45,374 bases of DNA from Kineosporia sp. R_H_3 (GCF_002198675.1 NZ_MWLL01000187.1:4969-50342), one strand, 5' to 3'; numbered from the stretch's first letter, positions 15,456 to 25,000 are shown. Notes: generated from the letters alone by a model not told the origin. Program-made: numbers and translations.

Positions 15456-15557
15456 TCGCTGTCTGCGGGGACTCCCCGACGGCGATCTGCCGCTCAGATC
15501 TCCCCGTAGGCGGGAGAAGCCGGGCCCGGCTGCGTGGGAGCGCGGTGTCACCGGGAC

Positions 15558-15563
15558 TAGATT
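15558..15563 (+). promoter_or_regulatory. Candidate -10 element (TAGATT) of a leaderless transcript
   Basis: TAGATT fits the actinobacterial TANNNT -10 pattern. The GTG at 15572 starts 9 bases after its last T, where transcription is expected to begin. No ribosome binding site precedes the GTG, which supports a leaderless mRNA. No clear -35 element is visible. Confidence 0.5.
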
Positions 15564-15571
15564 CGGTGGTC

Positions 15572-16375
15572 GTGAACGGTGACCCGGGGGTGCTGCAGGT
15601 CCGGACCGCGACGTACGGCGACGTGACGGCGGACCCGCCGCTGGTGCTGCTGCACGCCTTCCCGCTCGACGCCTCGATGTGGGACGGCGTGGTGCAGGGG
15701 CTGCGCGGCCTCGGCCGGGTCGTCACCGTCGACCTGCCGGGGTTCGGTGCGGCGCCGCTGCCGACCGCCGCGCCGTCGCTCGACGCCGTCGCGGACGCCG
15801 TCGTCGCGGCGCTCGACGCGCTCGGTCACCCCCGGGCGACGTTCGCCGGCTGCTCGATGGGCGGCTACGTCGCGCTCGCCGTCGCCCGCCGGCACCCCGA
15901 CCGGGTGGCCGGGCTCGGGCTCGTCGACACCAAGGCGGAGGCGGACGGCGACGAGGCCCGGGCGAACCGGGAGCGGATCGCGCTGGCCGTCCTCGGCGAG
16001 GCCGGGACGCGCGCGCTGCTGCCGATGCTCGACACGCTCCTTGGCGCGACGACGCACGCGGGGCGGCCCGACGTCGTCGCGACCGTCGGAGCGCTCGTCC
16101 GCGGCGCCGACCCGGCCGCCGTCGCCTGGGCCCAGCGCGCGATGGCGGGCCGCCCGGACTCCACCGCGCCCCTGCCCGGGCTGCGCGTACCGGCCGCCGT
16201 CGTCGTCGGCGAGGAGGACGGCGTCACCGGGCCCGACCAGGCCCGTGCGATGGCCGCCGCCCTGCCGGACGCCGTCCTCACGGTCCTGCCGGCGGCCGGG
16301 CACCTGTCGCCGGTCGAGCGGCCGGAGCCGGTCGCCGCGGCGCTCGCCGGGCTGCTCGTGCGGGTGCGCCTCTAG
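15572..16375 (+). CDS. Alpha/beta hydrolase
   Basis: 267 residues from GTG 15572; GTG 15566 is an in-frame alternative. The fold is marked by LVLLHAFPLDASMW (oxyanion HAFP), a nucleophile elbow GCSMGGY with Ser, and a late GHLSPVERPEPVAAAL giving the catalytic His; an acidic residue in VVGEEDGVTGP completes the triad. It resembles the 3-oxoadipate-enol-lactonase/BioH-like group of small esterases, but no pathway genes surround it, so the substrate is unknown. Its last 98 bases overlap, tail to tail, the 3' end of the 2H phosphoesterase frame. Confidence 0.88.
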   Translation: MNGDPGVLQVRTATYGDVTADPPLVLLHAFPLDASMWDGVVQGLRGLGRVVTVDLPGFGAAPLPTAAPSLDAVADAVVAALDALGHPRATFAGCSMGGYVALAVARRHPDRVAGLGLVDTKAEADGDEARANRERIALAVLGEAGTRALLPMLDTLLGATTHAGRPDVVATVGALVRGADPAAVAWAQRAMAGRPDSTAPLPGLRVPAAVVVGEEDGVTGPDQARAMAAALPDAVLTVLPAAGHLSPVERPEPVAAALAGLLVRVRL

Positions 16376-17111
16376 GGTCCCCCTGGGGCCGGCCGCCGAC
16401 GAGCGGGAACGTGGCCCAGCGCTCGGGGGCCATGCAGCGCAGCCCGGGCCGCTCGACGTACCGCGACCGGACGACGTCGAGCCGGGCGGCGGTGAACTCC
16501 ACCGGCGGGACCGACCGGTGGGCCGCCACCCAGTCGACGAGGCCACGCGGGTCGAGGACGTCGTCCGCGAGGTGCAGCAACGTGCTGTGGACGATCGTGC
16601 GCGTGCCCGGCGGCTCGAACGCCCCGTCCGCCCCGAGCTCGGCCGCGAGGTCCGCCGCCATCGTCGCGAACGTGCCGTCCACGGGTTCGAGCTGCGCCAT
16701 GACCGCGATCGGGGCGAGCGTGACCCCCGTGACCCGCAGCGGCACGGGCGGGGTGCGGCCGGCGACGCGTGCGACGGCCTCGATGCACCTGTGCAGGAAC
16801 GGGTCGTCGGGGCGGGCCGCCTCGCGGTAGGCCTCGAACGCCCGCACCGTGACGTGGACGGCGTCCGGATGGCCCGTGCGGAAGTGCCCGGGGCCCGCAC
16901 AGGCGGCCGCCGCCTCGGTGAGGCCCGCGAGCACCGCGGCCGCGTCGTCCGGCACCCGCAGCACGGCCGTGACGCCCCACCGGCCGCCGTCCACGGGTAC
17001 CTCGTCACGCCGGTGCCGGCCGGCGAGCACCAAGGGGGCGGCGGCCTCGAAGAGCGCGTCGAAACGGCGGACGGCGCCGGCCCCCGAGGGGAGCCGGCGC
17101 CGTCCGTCCAT
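16278..17111 (-). CDS. 2H phosphoesterase (2'-5' RNA ligase-like) family protein
   Basis: 277 residues. Two HxT motifs, HVTVRAF and HSTLLHL, about 110 residues apart, define the 2H phosphoesterase superfamily (RNA ligase/cyclic phosphodiesterase-like). The reaction would be on 2',3'-cyclic or 2'-5' phosphodiesters of RNA or small molecules. The conserved domain ends near WATFPLVGG; the last 40 residues are a basic Ala/Pro/Arg tail encoded antisense to the hydrolase 3' end, so the native protein may effectively end earlier in function. The ATG at 17111 lies 38 bases after the stop of the coiled-coil gene, suggesting one transcript. Confidence 0.75.
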   Translation of the reverse strand: MDGRRRLPSGAGAVRRFDALFEAAAPLVLAGRHRRDEVPVDGGRWGVTAVLRVPDDAAAVLAGLTEAAAACAGPGHFRTGHPDAVHVTVRAFEAYREAARPDDPFLHRCIEAVARVAGRTPPVPLRVTGVTLAPIAVMAQLEPVDGTFATMAADLAAELGADGAFEPPGTRTIVHSTLLHLADDVLDPRGLVDWVAAHRSVPPVEFTAARLDVVRSRYVERPGLRCMAPERWATFPLVGGRPQGDPRGAPARAARRAPRRPAPAARPATGARPPAGP

Positions 17112-17148
17112 CGTCGGTCCGGGCCGGGGCCCGGTGCCTGTCAGAGCG

Positions 17149-18414
17149 TCACTTGGCCGGGACCGAGTCGTCGGCCGGGAGGACGATCGTCTGGTCGCCG
17201 TCCGCGATGTCGCCCGCGGTCGGGACGTCGTTGTTGCCCTGGCCGGGGACGGCCGCGGCGGCAGCGGCCAGGCTGGCCAGCTGCGGAGCCGGGCCGGCAC
17301 CGAGCAGGTGACGGAGCTGGTCGAGGTGACCGGTGATGCTGTCGCGCTGACGGATGAGCTCGTCGACCTGGCGCTGCGCCGCACGGCGGTTGCGCTCGGC
17401 CTCCGCCTTGGCCTCGGACAGCGCCTTGTCGGCGTGCGCCCGGGCCTCCGCGATGACCTGGTCGGCGTTGCGGCGCGCGTTCGAGACGAGCATCTTCGCG
17501 TGCTCGTCGGCCTCGCGGCGGACCGTCTCGGCCTGCTCGAGCGCCTTCGCGGCACGCTGCTCCGCCGCGGCCGCACGCTGCTCGGCCTCGGCGACGAGCT
17601 GGGTCGCCTGGGCGACGGCCTGCTCGTGGCGCTCGGCGTCGAGCCGCTCGGCCTCCTCGCGACGGGCGGCGAGCTTGACCTCGAGGTCGGTGCTCATCTG
17701 CTCGACGCGGGCGCGCGTCTCCTCGTGGTGCGCCTGGGCGGCCGCGCGGAGGTCGTCGGCCTCCTTCTTCGCCGCGGCACGCAGCTCGTCGACCTCGCGC
17801 TTGGCGGCCGCACGCAGCTCCGTGACCTCGCGCTCGGCGGTCGCCCGCATCCGCGCCAGCTCGCGGTCGACGGTCGTCCGCTTCTCGCTCGTCTCGTGCT
17901 CGGTGACGCTCTTGAGGCGGGCCGCGTCGCGCTCGGCGATCGCGAGCATCTCCTCGGCCTTGCGCGTCGCCGTCGCGACGATCTCCTCGGCCTCGGTGGT
18001 CGCCGACTGGCGGACCTCCGCCGACTCCCGCTGGGCGGTCGCCGTCATGTCCGCCGACTCGTTCTGGGCGGCGGCGCGCATCTGCGCGGCCTCCACCCGG
18101 GCGGCGGCGATCATGTCCTCGGCGTCCTTCGTGGCCGCCGCGATGACGTCGCTGGCCTGCTCCTCCGCGAGGCGCAGGAGCTGCTCGATGCGGGCACCGA
18201 GACCGCTGTACGACGGCCGCTCGACCTCGCGGAGCTGGCGGTGCGCCTCGGCGACCTCCCCGGCGAGCTTCATGGCCCGGGCGTCGACCTCCTCGACCCG
18301 GGCACGGGCGTCGCGGAGCGCGGCCTCGAGCACCGAGATCCGCTCGTCGACCTGGATCTTGTCGTACCCGCGCATGACCACGGTGAAGTTCTGCTGGCTC
18401 TGGTCGCCGGCCAC
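17149..18414 (-). CDS. Scy/FilP-like (DivIVA-type) coiled-coil polarity protein
   Basis: 421 residues, GTG start preceded by GAGGAGG at 8-base spacing. After a short lead, VVMRGYDKIQVDERI matches the N-terminal signature of DivIVA-like Scy proteins. From about residue 25 to 365 the chain is almost uninterrupted Ala/Glu/Arg/Lys heptads, a very long coiled coil with repeated blocks such as ELRAAAKREVDELRAAAKKE. The tail is Gly/Ala/Pro-rich and ends in an acidic stretch. In Streptomyces scy and filP lie beside mce, a thiolase and meaB; the same neighbours occur here at 20824-23580. The role would be cytoskeletal scaffolding of polar or septal growth. Whether it is the Scy or FilP orthologue is not decided. 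Confidence 0.85.
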   Translation of the reverse strand: MAGDQSQQNFTVVMRGYDKIQVDERISVLEAALRDARARVEEVDARAMKLAGEVAEAHRQLREVERPSYSGLGARIEQLLRLAEEQASDVIAAATKDAEDMIAAARVEAAQMRAAAQNESADMTATAQRESAEVRQSATTEAEEIVATATRKAEEMLAIAERDAARLKSVTEHETSEKRTTVDRELARMRATAEREVTELRAAAKREVDELRAAAKKEADDLRAAAQAHHEETRARVEQMSTDLEVKLAARREEAERLDAERHEQAVAQATQLVAEAEQRAAAAEQRAAKALEQAETVRREADEHAKMLVSNARRNADQVIAEARAHADKALSEAKAEAERNRRAAQRQVDELIRQRDSITGHLDQLRHLLGAGPAPQLASLAAAAAAVPGQGNNDVPTAGDIADGDQTIVLPADDSVPAK

Positions 18415-18445
18415 GTTCGAGACCTCCTCGGCCCGCGCAGTGGGC

Positions 18446-19783
18446 CTATACGTTCCTGAATCGCATGATGGCCTCGAGATGACGCTCGCGGGTCACCTCG
18501 TCACGCACGCCGAGTCCTTCACCCGGCGCCAGGCAGATTACCCCGACCTTGCCCTGGTGGAGGTTGCGATGGACATCAAATGCCGCTTCCGGCGCAAGAT
18601 CGAGTGGGTATGTCTTGGACAGCGTGGGGTGAACGAGCCCTCTTGCTACCAGATCGTTAGCACGCCATGCCTCTGAGTAGTTGGCGAAGTGCGAACCGAC
18701 GATCCGCTTGAGGTTCATCCAGAGGTAACGGTTGTCGAACTCGTGCATGAAACCGGACGTCGAGGCGCACGTGACGATGGTGCCGCCGCGCTTGGTGACG
18801 TAGACGCTCGCGCCGAACGTCTCGCGTCCGGGGTGCTCGAAGGTGATGTCGACGTCCCGGCCGCCGGTGAGCTCGCGGATCCGGGCGCCGAGGCGCTTCC
18901 ACTCCTTCGGGTCCTGGGTGTGCTCGTCCTTCCAGAAGCGGTACCCCTCGGCCGCCCGGTCGATCACGAGCTCGGCGCCCATCTTGCGGCAGATGTCGGC
19001 CTTCTCCGGGCTGGAGACGACGCACACCGGCGTCGCGCCGGACGCGAGAGCCATCTGGGTCGCGTAGGACCCCAGACCGCCCGAGGCGCCCCAGACGAGC
19101 ACCGTGTCGCCGAGCTTCATCGCGGCGCCGTTCGTCGAGACGAGCTGGCGGTAGGCGGTGGAGTTCACCAGGCCGGGGGAGGCGGCCTCCTCCCACGTGA
19201 GGTGTGCCGGCTTCGGCATGAGCTGGTTGGACTTCACGAGCGCGAGCTCGGCGAGGCCGCCGAAGTTCGTCTCGAAGCCCCAGATCCGCTGCTCCGGGTC
19301 GAGCATCGTGTCGTCGTGACCCTCGGGCCGCTCGAGCTCGACGGACAGGCAGTGCGCGACGACCTCGTCGCCGGGCTTCCACATGTGCACGCCGGGGCCG
19401 ACCCGCAGGACGACGCCGGCGAGGTCCGAGCCGACGACGTGGTAGGGCAGGTCGTGCTTCTTGGCCAGCGGCGAGGACCGGCCGTACCGCTCGAGGAAGC
19501 CGAACGTCGAGACCGGCTCGAAGATCGACGTCCACACGGTGTTGTAGTTGATCGAGCTCGCCATGACCGCGACGACCGCCTCGCCCGGGCCGAGCTCCGG
19601 CGTCGGGACGTCCTCGACGTGCAGGCTCTTGCGGGGGTCCTTGTCGCGGGTCTTGAGCCCCTCGAACATCCCGGCCTCGTCCTTGTGGACGGTCAGCCCG
19701 CGGTAGTGGTCGGGGACGGCGATCGCCGCGAAGTCCTCGCTCGTCGCTGTGCCGGACACGATGGCGTCGCGGATCTCTTTCAC
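18446..19783 (-). CDS. ccr: Crotonyl-CoA carboxylase/reductase
   Basis: 445 residues from GTG 19783, with GGAGG 7 bases upstream. It reductively carboxylates crotonyl-CoA with NADPH and CO2 to (2S)-ethylmalonyl-CoA. With this start the residues known to bind CO2 in the Kitasatospora enzyme fall at the same numbers: Asn81 (SSINYNTVW), Phe170-Glu171 (WGFETN) and His365 (IVGSHFANY). The NADPH-binding WGASGGLGSYATQ is intact. It is a medium-chain dehydrogenase/reductase of normal length. The gene sits between the Scy-like gene and mce. The last 80 codons use GTA, GCA, TTT, CTT and AGG and end in TAG, quite unlike the rest of the gene, although the protein stays well conserved. Its product feeds the ethylmalonyl-CoA pathway or polyketide extender supply. 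Confidence 0.97.
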   Translation of the reverse strand: MKEIRDAIVSGTATSEDFAAIAVPDHYRGLTVHKDEAGMFEGLKTRDKDPRKSLHVEDVPTPELGPGEAVVAVMASSINYNTVWTSIFEPVSTFGFLERYGRSSPLAKKHDLPYHVVGSDLAGVVLRVGPGVHMWKPGDEVVAHCLSVELERPEGHDDTMLDPEQRIWGFETNFGGLAELALVKSNQLMPKPAHLTWEEAASPGLVNSTAYRQLVSTNGAAMKLGDTVLVWGASGGLGSYATQMALASGATPVCVVSSPEKADICRKMGAELVIDRAAEGYRFWKDEHTQDPKEWKRLGARIRELTGGRDVDITFEHPGRETFGASVYVTKRGGTIVTCASTSGFMHEFDNRYLWMNLKRIVGSHFANYSEAWRANDLVARGLVHPTLSKTYPLDLAPEAAFDVHRNLHQGKVGVICLAPGEGLGVRDEVTRERHLEAIMRFRNV

Positions 19784-19932
19784 GGCAGGGCCTCCAGACG
19801 GTCTTGGTGCCGGGCTCGTTCGCGAGGGCGGAACGTTCACGCCCTCCTCTGCGAACGTAGCCAGGGCACGCGGACGGCGACACGGACCTACCGGTGACGA
19901 GGGTCACCAGATCGGTGGTTTGCCCGGGGCCC

Positions 19933-20811
19933 TCAGTCGGCGAGGTGCGGGGCGACCTGCGCGGCGAGCGCGACGAAGGCCTCGTGGTCGGTGACGTCGC
20001 CCGTCGGCTGGAGGATCACGGCGTCCGCGCCGGCGTCGGTCCAGCGGCGCAGCCGCCTCGCGACCTCCTCGGCGTCGGCACCGTGGACGCCGACCTCGCC
20101 GTCCGGGTCGATGCCGGGCCACAGCCGGGCGTCCGCGCGCAGCCGCTGCTCGGCGTCCGCCCCGACGGCGGCCATGACGAAGACCGTGACCCGGTGCCGG
20201 TCCGTCCGGCCGCCGGCCGCGCGGCCGGCGTCGATCGCGGTGCGGGCGGCGCGGACCTGGTCGGGGGTCGTGCCGCCGGTGAGGACCGTGCCGTCGCCGA
20301 GCTCGCCGGCGAGCGCGAGGGTCTTCGGGCCGGTCGCGCCGACGTGCACGGGGACGGGGGCGGACGGCGGCCAGTCGAGCCCGACGTCGTCGAGCCGGAC
20401 GTACGTGCCGGACGTCGTGACGCGCCGCCCGGCGAACAGGTCGCGGTAGGCGGTGAGGTGCTCGCGCATGAGCCCGAGCGGGGACGCCGGCCGGGCGCCG
20501 ACCTGGGCCATCCAGTCCTGGACGCCGTGCCCGACGCCGAGGACGAACCGGTCGGGGAACAGCCGGGCGAGCGTCGCGACCTCCATCGCGGTGATCGCGG
20601 CGTTGCGCAGCGGCAGCGGCAGGATGCCGATGCCGAGCCGGACGCGCGTCGTCCAGGCCAGGGCCGCGGCGGACGCCGTGAGGCCGCCCTCGCGGAAGCA
20701 GTCCTCCCAGAGCCAGAGCTCCTCGACGCCCGCGTCGTCCGCGGCGACGGCGACGGAGCGCAGCCGCTCGGGCGGCAGGGCGGGGACGAAGATCGCACCG
20801 ACGACGGTCAT
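19933..20811 (-). CDS. LLM-class (F420-dependent type) flavin oxidoreductase
   Basis: 292 residues with the luciferase-like TIM-barrel pattern: ELWLWEDCF near the start, RVRLGIGILPLPLRNAA, then DRFVLGVGHGVQDWMAQVG and PVHVGATGPKTLALAGELG. Members usually use coenzyme F420 or FMN to oxidise or reduce small organic substrates; this one cannot be assigned a substrate. It begins 12 bases after the mce stop, so the two are probably co-transcribed. The ribosome site is weak (GATGACGGC before ATG). Confidence 0.87.
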   Translation of the reverse strand: MTVVGAIFVPALPPERLRSVAVAADDAGVEELWLWEDCFREGGLTASAAALAWTTRVRLGIGILPLPLRNAAITAMEVATLARLFPDRFVLGVGHGVQDWMAQVGARPASPLGLMREHLTAYRDLFAGRRVTTSGTYVRLDDVGLDWPPSAPVPVHVGATGPKTLALAGELGDGTVLTGGTTPDQVRAARTAIDAGRAAGGRTDRHRVTVFVMAAVGADAEQRLRADARLWPGIDPDGEVGVHGADAEEVARRLRRWTDAGADAVILQPTGDVTDHEAFVALAAQVAPHLAD

Positions 20812-20823
20812 GCCGTCATCGTG

Positions 20824-21255
20824 TCAGTGCGTGTGCTCCTTCGCCGGTTCGACGAGCTCGACGAGGACGCCGCCGGCGTCCTTCGGGTGCACGAAGTTGA
20901 TCCGGCTGTTCGCCGTGCCGCGCCTGGGCTCCGGGTAGAGCAGCCGGACGCCGCGCTCGCGCAGGGTCGCGCAGACGGCGTCGACGTCCTCGACCCGGTA
21001 CGCGACCTGCTGCAGGCCCGGCCCGCTGCGGTCGAGGAACTTCGCGATCGTCGACTCCGGGGTCAGCGGCGCAAGGATCTGGATGCACGAGCCGGACGAG
21101 CCGACGCCCATCATCGCCTCGTGGACGCCCTGCTCCTCGTTCGTCTCCTCGTGGAGCAGCTCCATGCCCATGACGTCGCGGTAGAACGCGACGGCGGCGT
21201 CGAAGTCGGGGACGGCGACACCCACGTGGTCGATCGCGGTGAAGAGCTCCTTCAT
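20824..21255 (-). CDS. mce: Methylmalonyl-CoA epimerase
   Basis: 143 residues of the VOC (glyoxalase) fold. It interconverts (2R)- and (2S)-methylmalonyl-CoA and, in some bacteria, ethylmalonyl-CoA. Metal-binding positions visible are His10 in IDHVGVAV and the C-terminal Glu in VLVELVEPA; NEEQGVHEAMM, YPEPRRGTANSRINFVHPKD are typical for the family. The usual GLHHIA motif reads GLQQVA here, so the His that normally binds the metal is replaced by Gln. The gene lies divergent from thiolase and upstream of the LLM oxidoreductase, in the cluster with ccr and meaB. Identity is firm; the Gln substitution needs comparison with other actinobacterial epimerases. Confidence 0.93.
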   Translation of the reverse strand: MKELFTAIDHVGVAVPDFDAAVAFYRDVMGMELLHEETNEEQGVHEAMMGVGSSGSCIQILAPLTPESTIAKFLDRSGPGLQQVAYRVEDVDAVCATLRERGVRLLYPEPRRGTANSRINFVHPKDAGGVLVELVEPAKEHTH

Positions 21256-21376
21256 GGCTTCACCGTAGCGAGGCCGCCGCGGACCTCCGTGTGACGAACG
21301 TCGCTGGGCCGGGCATGGTCGTGGGAGGGCACGTCGTTACGTTGGAGGCAGCTGCCGTCGACGCCAGGAGGACCTC

Positions 21377-22579
<1,203 letters not shown>

Positions 22580-22611
22580 GAACCGCTGCCCCGCATGGAA
22601 GGGTCGACCTC

Positions 22612-23580
22612 GTGAGCCGACCCGTCGACGTCCCTGCCCTCGTCGGGGGAGCGCGCGCGGGGAGCCCGCGCGCGCTCGCCCGGCTGCTCTCGCTCGTCGA
22701 GGACGCGCACCCCGCGCTGCGCGAGGTGATGGCCGCCCTCGCGCCGTACGGCGGCCGGGCCTGGGTCGTCGGACTGACCGGCTCGCCGGGCGTCGGCAAG
22801 TCGACGACGACGTCCGCGCTCGTCGGCGCGCTGCGGGCCGAGGACCTGCGGGTCGGCGTCCTCGCCGTGGACCCGTCGTCCCCGTTCTCCGGCGGCGCGC
22901 TCCTCGGCGACCGGATCCGGATGCAGGACCACGCGACGGACCCCGGGGTGTTCATCCGCTCCATGGCGACCCGTGGTCACCTCGGCGGTCTGTCGTGGGC
23001 GACGCCGCAGGCGTTGCGGGTCATGGACGCCGCGGGCTGCGACGTCGTCCTCGTCGAGACCGTCGGCGTCGGGCAGAGCGAGGTCGAGGTGGCCTCGCTG
23101 GCCGACACGACCCTCGTGCTCCTCGCACCCGGCATGGGCGACGGCATCCAGGCGGCGAAGGCCGGGATCCTCGAGATCGGCGACGTGTTCTGCGTCAACA
23201 AGGCCGACCGGGACGGCGCCGACGCCACGGTTCGCGACATCGAGCACATGGTCCGGCTCGGCGGCGACGGCCGGGCGCCCGGGGCGTGGCGGCCGACCGT
23301 GGTCAAGACCGTCGCGGCCAAGAACGAGGGCGTCGCGGAGCTCCTCGCGACGCTGCGCTCGCACCACACGTGGGCCGCGTCCTCCGGCGAGCTCGACCGG
23401 CGCCGCCGCCGCCGGGCCGCCGGCGAGATCGAGGCGATCACCGTGACCGCGCTGCGGCAACGCATCGGCGACCTGACGACCGGTCACGGGCTCGAGGACC
23501 TCGCCGCCGACGTCGTCGCCGGCCGCACCGACCCGTGGGCGGCGTCCGACCGGCTGCTCGCGCACCTCACCGCCGGCTGA
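22612..23580 (+). CDS. meaB: Methylmalonyl-CoA mutase-associated GTPase MeaB
   Basis: 322 residues from GTG 22612, with GGAAGGG upstream. A G3E-type P-loop GTPase: Walker A GSPGVGKST, the family's DPSSPFSGGALLGDRIRM, the switch segment ETVGVGQSE and the base-recognition NKAD. MeaB protects and reloads the B12-dependent methylmalonyl-CoA (or ethylmalonyl-CoA) mutase. No mutase gene lies in the window, but ccr, mce and thiolase do. The frame opens far upstream through the thiolase gene; the chosen start gives the normal N-terminus. Confidence 0.94.
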   Translation: MSRPVDVPALVGGARAGSPRALARLLSLVEDAHPALREVMAALAPYGGRAWVVGLTGSPGVGKSTTTSALVGALRAEDLRVGVLAVDPSSPFSGGALLGDRIRMQDHATDPGVFIRSMATRGHLGGLSWATPQALRVMDAAGCDVVLVETVGVGQSEVEVASLADTTLVLLAPGMGDGIQAAKAGILEIGDVFCVNKADRDGADATVRDIEHMVRLGGDGRAPGAWRPTVVKTVAAKNEGVAELLATLRSHHTWAASSGELDRRRRRRAAGEIEAITVTALRQRIGDLTTGHGLEDLAADVVAGRTDPWAASDRLLAHLTAG

Positions 23581-23599
23581 GCCGGCGCTGCCCGCACCA

Positions 23600-23651
23600 C
23601 CCTCACACGTGAGGGCAGAGCAAAGCGTCCGCACGGTCGACCTGTCGACCG
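23600..23651. terminator. Two inverted repeats between convergent meaB and GGDEF genes
   Basis: CCCTCAC-AC-GTGAGGG (23600-23615) and CGGTCGAC-CT-GTCGACCG (23634-23651) are near-perfect palindromes with 2-base centres. They sit in the 95-base gap between two genes that end towards each other and may act as a two-way terminator or as protein-binding palindromes. Confidence 0.4.
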
Positions 23652-23675
23652 GGGCTCGGCCCGGGCGGTTTGGGG

Positions 23676-24728
23676 TCAGTCGCCGGGGCGGTTGGCGAGC
23701 CAGCGCAGGCCGAAGGCGGAGTCGCCGGGGCCCACGACGCGGTTGCCGCCGAGCTGGCGGGCCTCGTCGAGGGCCGAGTCGGCGGCGATGAGGAGAGTCT
23801 CCGCGTCCGTGCAGCGCTCGTCGAGACCGGCGACGCCGACGGTGAGGGCGAGCGGCGGCAGGCGGTCGGCGACCTCGGTGCGCAGGGCGTCGGCGAGCAG
23901 GAAGGCGTCGTCCGGGCCGATCCCCGGCAGGACGACGGCGAAGACGTCGCCGCCGAGCCGGTAGACCCGGTGCGGGTGACGCTCGTGGAGCAGGGCGGCG
24001 ACGTCGGCGAGGAACGCGTCGCTGCGCCGGCGGCCGAGGGTCGAGGTGACCGCCTCGAGGCCGCCGACCTGGGCGACGAGGACCGACAGGGACTGCTCGT
24101 CCTGGCGGACGGCGGTCACGACGGCCTCGAGGTCGACCGGGAAGGCCCGGCGGGAACCGGTGCCGGTGAGGTCGTCCGTGCCGGACAGGTGCACCTCGTC
24201 GCGGTGCCGGCGCAGCAGCCTGCGACCGCCGAGCAGGAGCATGAGGGGGACGGCGCCCAGGGCGCCGAGACCGAAGACCATGAGCAGGCTGCGGCGCAGC
24301 GCCGCGGACCGGCTGCGGGCGTCGTCCTCGTCCAGGGTGACCTGGAGCCCGACGACCTCCGTCCGGAGCCGGACCGGCACCGTGACGACGAGGACGTCCC
24401 GGCCGCGGAGCACCGCGGCCCGCACCGACGTCGCGTCGCCCGGCGGGGCGTCCACGACGGTGGCGCCCTCGATGCCGCGCTCGGTGGCCAGATCGGTGAC
24501 GTCCGCCTCCAGGGCGGCGCGGTCTCCCGGGCCGTCGGCGAGCCGGGCCTCGGCTCCCGCGGCGACGTCGACGACACGGCTCACGGCCTCCCGCTCCATC
24601 GCCCGGACCGTGAGCCGGTCGGCGAGGACGGACTGCAGGCCGGCCGTCACGAGCCCGGTCAGGAGCACCGCGAGGACGAGCCGGGTCGCGAAGGACCCTG
24701 CCCGTCGTGCCCATGCCGCGTGACGCAT
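23676..24728 (-). CDS. Membrane-bound GGDEF-domain protein with degenerate active site
   Basis: 350 residues from ATG 24728, which has GGAGGG 4 bases upstream; the ATG 12 bases further up has no such site. A first helix lies at about 12-36, an extracytoplasmic sensor segment runs to about 140, and a second helix lies at about 147-165. The GGDEF fold follows: TDDLTGTGSRRAF, a central VLVAQVGG, and YRLGGDVFAVVLPG. The signature reads GGDVF, so the residue normally Glu is Val and diguanylate cyclase activity is doubtful; it may bind nucleotide or c-di-GMP as a receptor. The gene stands alone behind a leader of three hairpins. Confidence 0.87.
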   Translation of the reverse strand: MRHAAWARRAGSFATRLVLAVLLTGLVTAGLQSVLADRLTVRAMEREAVSRVVDVAAGAEARLADGPGDRAALEADVTDLATERGIEGATVVDAPPGDATSVRAAVLRGRDVLVVTVPVRLRTEVVGLQVTLDEDDARSRSAALRRSLLMVFGLGALGAVPLMLLLGGRRLLRRHRDEVHLSGTDDLTGTGSRRAFPVDLEAVVTAVRQDEQSLSVLVAQVGGLEAVTSTLGRRRSDAFLADVAALLHERHPHRVYRLGGDVFAVVLPGIGPDDAFLLADALRTEVADRLPPLALTVGVAGLDERCTDAETLLIAADSALDEARQLGGNRVVGPGDSAFGLRWLANRPGD

Positions 24729-24752
24729 CCGGCCCTCCATGGCGATGCTCGT

Positions 24753-24824
24753 CGCGGACCGTCCTGGTCCGCGGCTCGCGGGCCGTCGTGGCCCGCTCGG
24801 TGCGTGAGCCGTCCTGGCTCACGC
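24753..24824 (-). promoter_or_regulatory. Leader with three consecutive hairpins sharing the same loop
   Basis: Read on the gene strand, three perfect stem-loops follow one another: 24824-24802 (9-bp stem, loop AGGAC), 24796-24778 (7-bp, loop ACGAC) and 24773-24753 (8-bp, loop AGGAC). All three share CCAnGACGG across the loop although the stems differ in sequence. The last ends 24 bases before the start of the GGDEF gene. Different stems with a constant loop suggest a conserved RNA element that is bound or folded, rather than a random repeat. It does not match a riboswitch I know. Confidence 0.75.
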
Positions 24825-24994
24825 GAGACCTGTCGGCGGTCGTGACGGTTGTATGAGGGTCCACCTGGGTGGCGCCGAAACACTCACGCAACGTCGAGCA
24901 CGTGCTCACGCGGCGTCGATGCCCGGCGTCGCGTGGGTCACATCGGCCGTGCTCCTGCCGCCGCGCGCCGAGATGTGGGTCAAGACCGCTCGGT

Positions 24995-25000
24995 TACTGT
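24995..25000 (+). promoter_or_regulatory. Candidate -10 element (TACTGT) of a leaderless transcript
   Basis: TACTGT ends 8 bases before the ATG at 25008, the distance expected for a transcript that begins at the start codon. There is no Shine-Dalgarno sequence. No convincing -35 is seen. Confidence 0.5.

Noticed and set aside
17300-18300. Repetitive DNA in the coiled-coil gene as a satellite
   Set aside because: The periodicity follows protein heptads and stays in frame; it is explained by the coiled coil.
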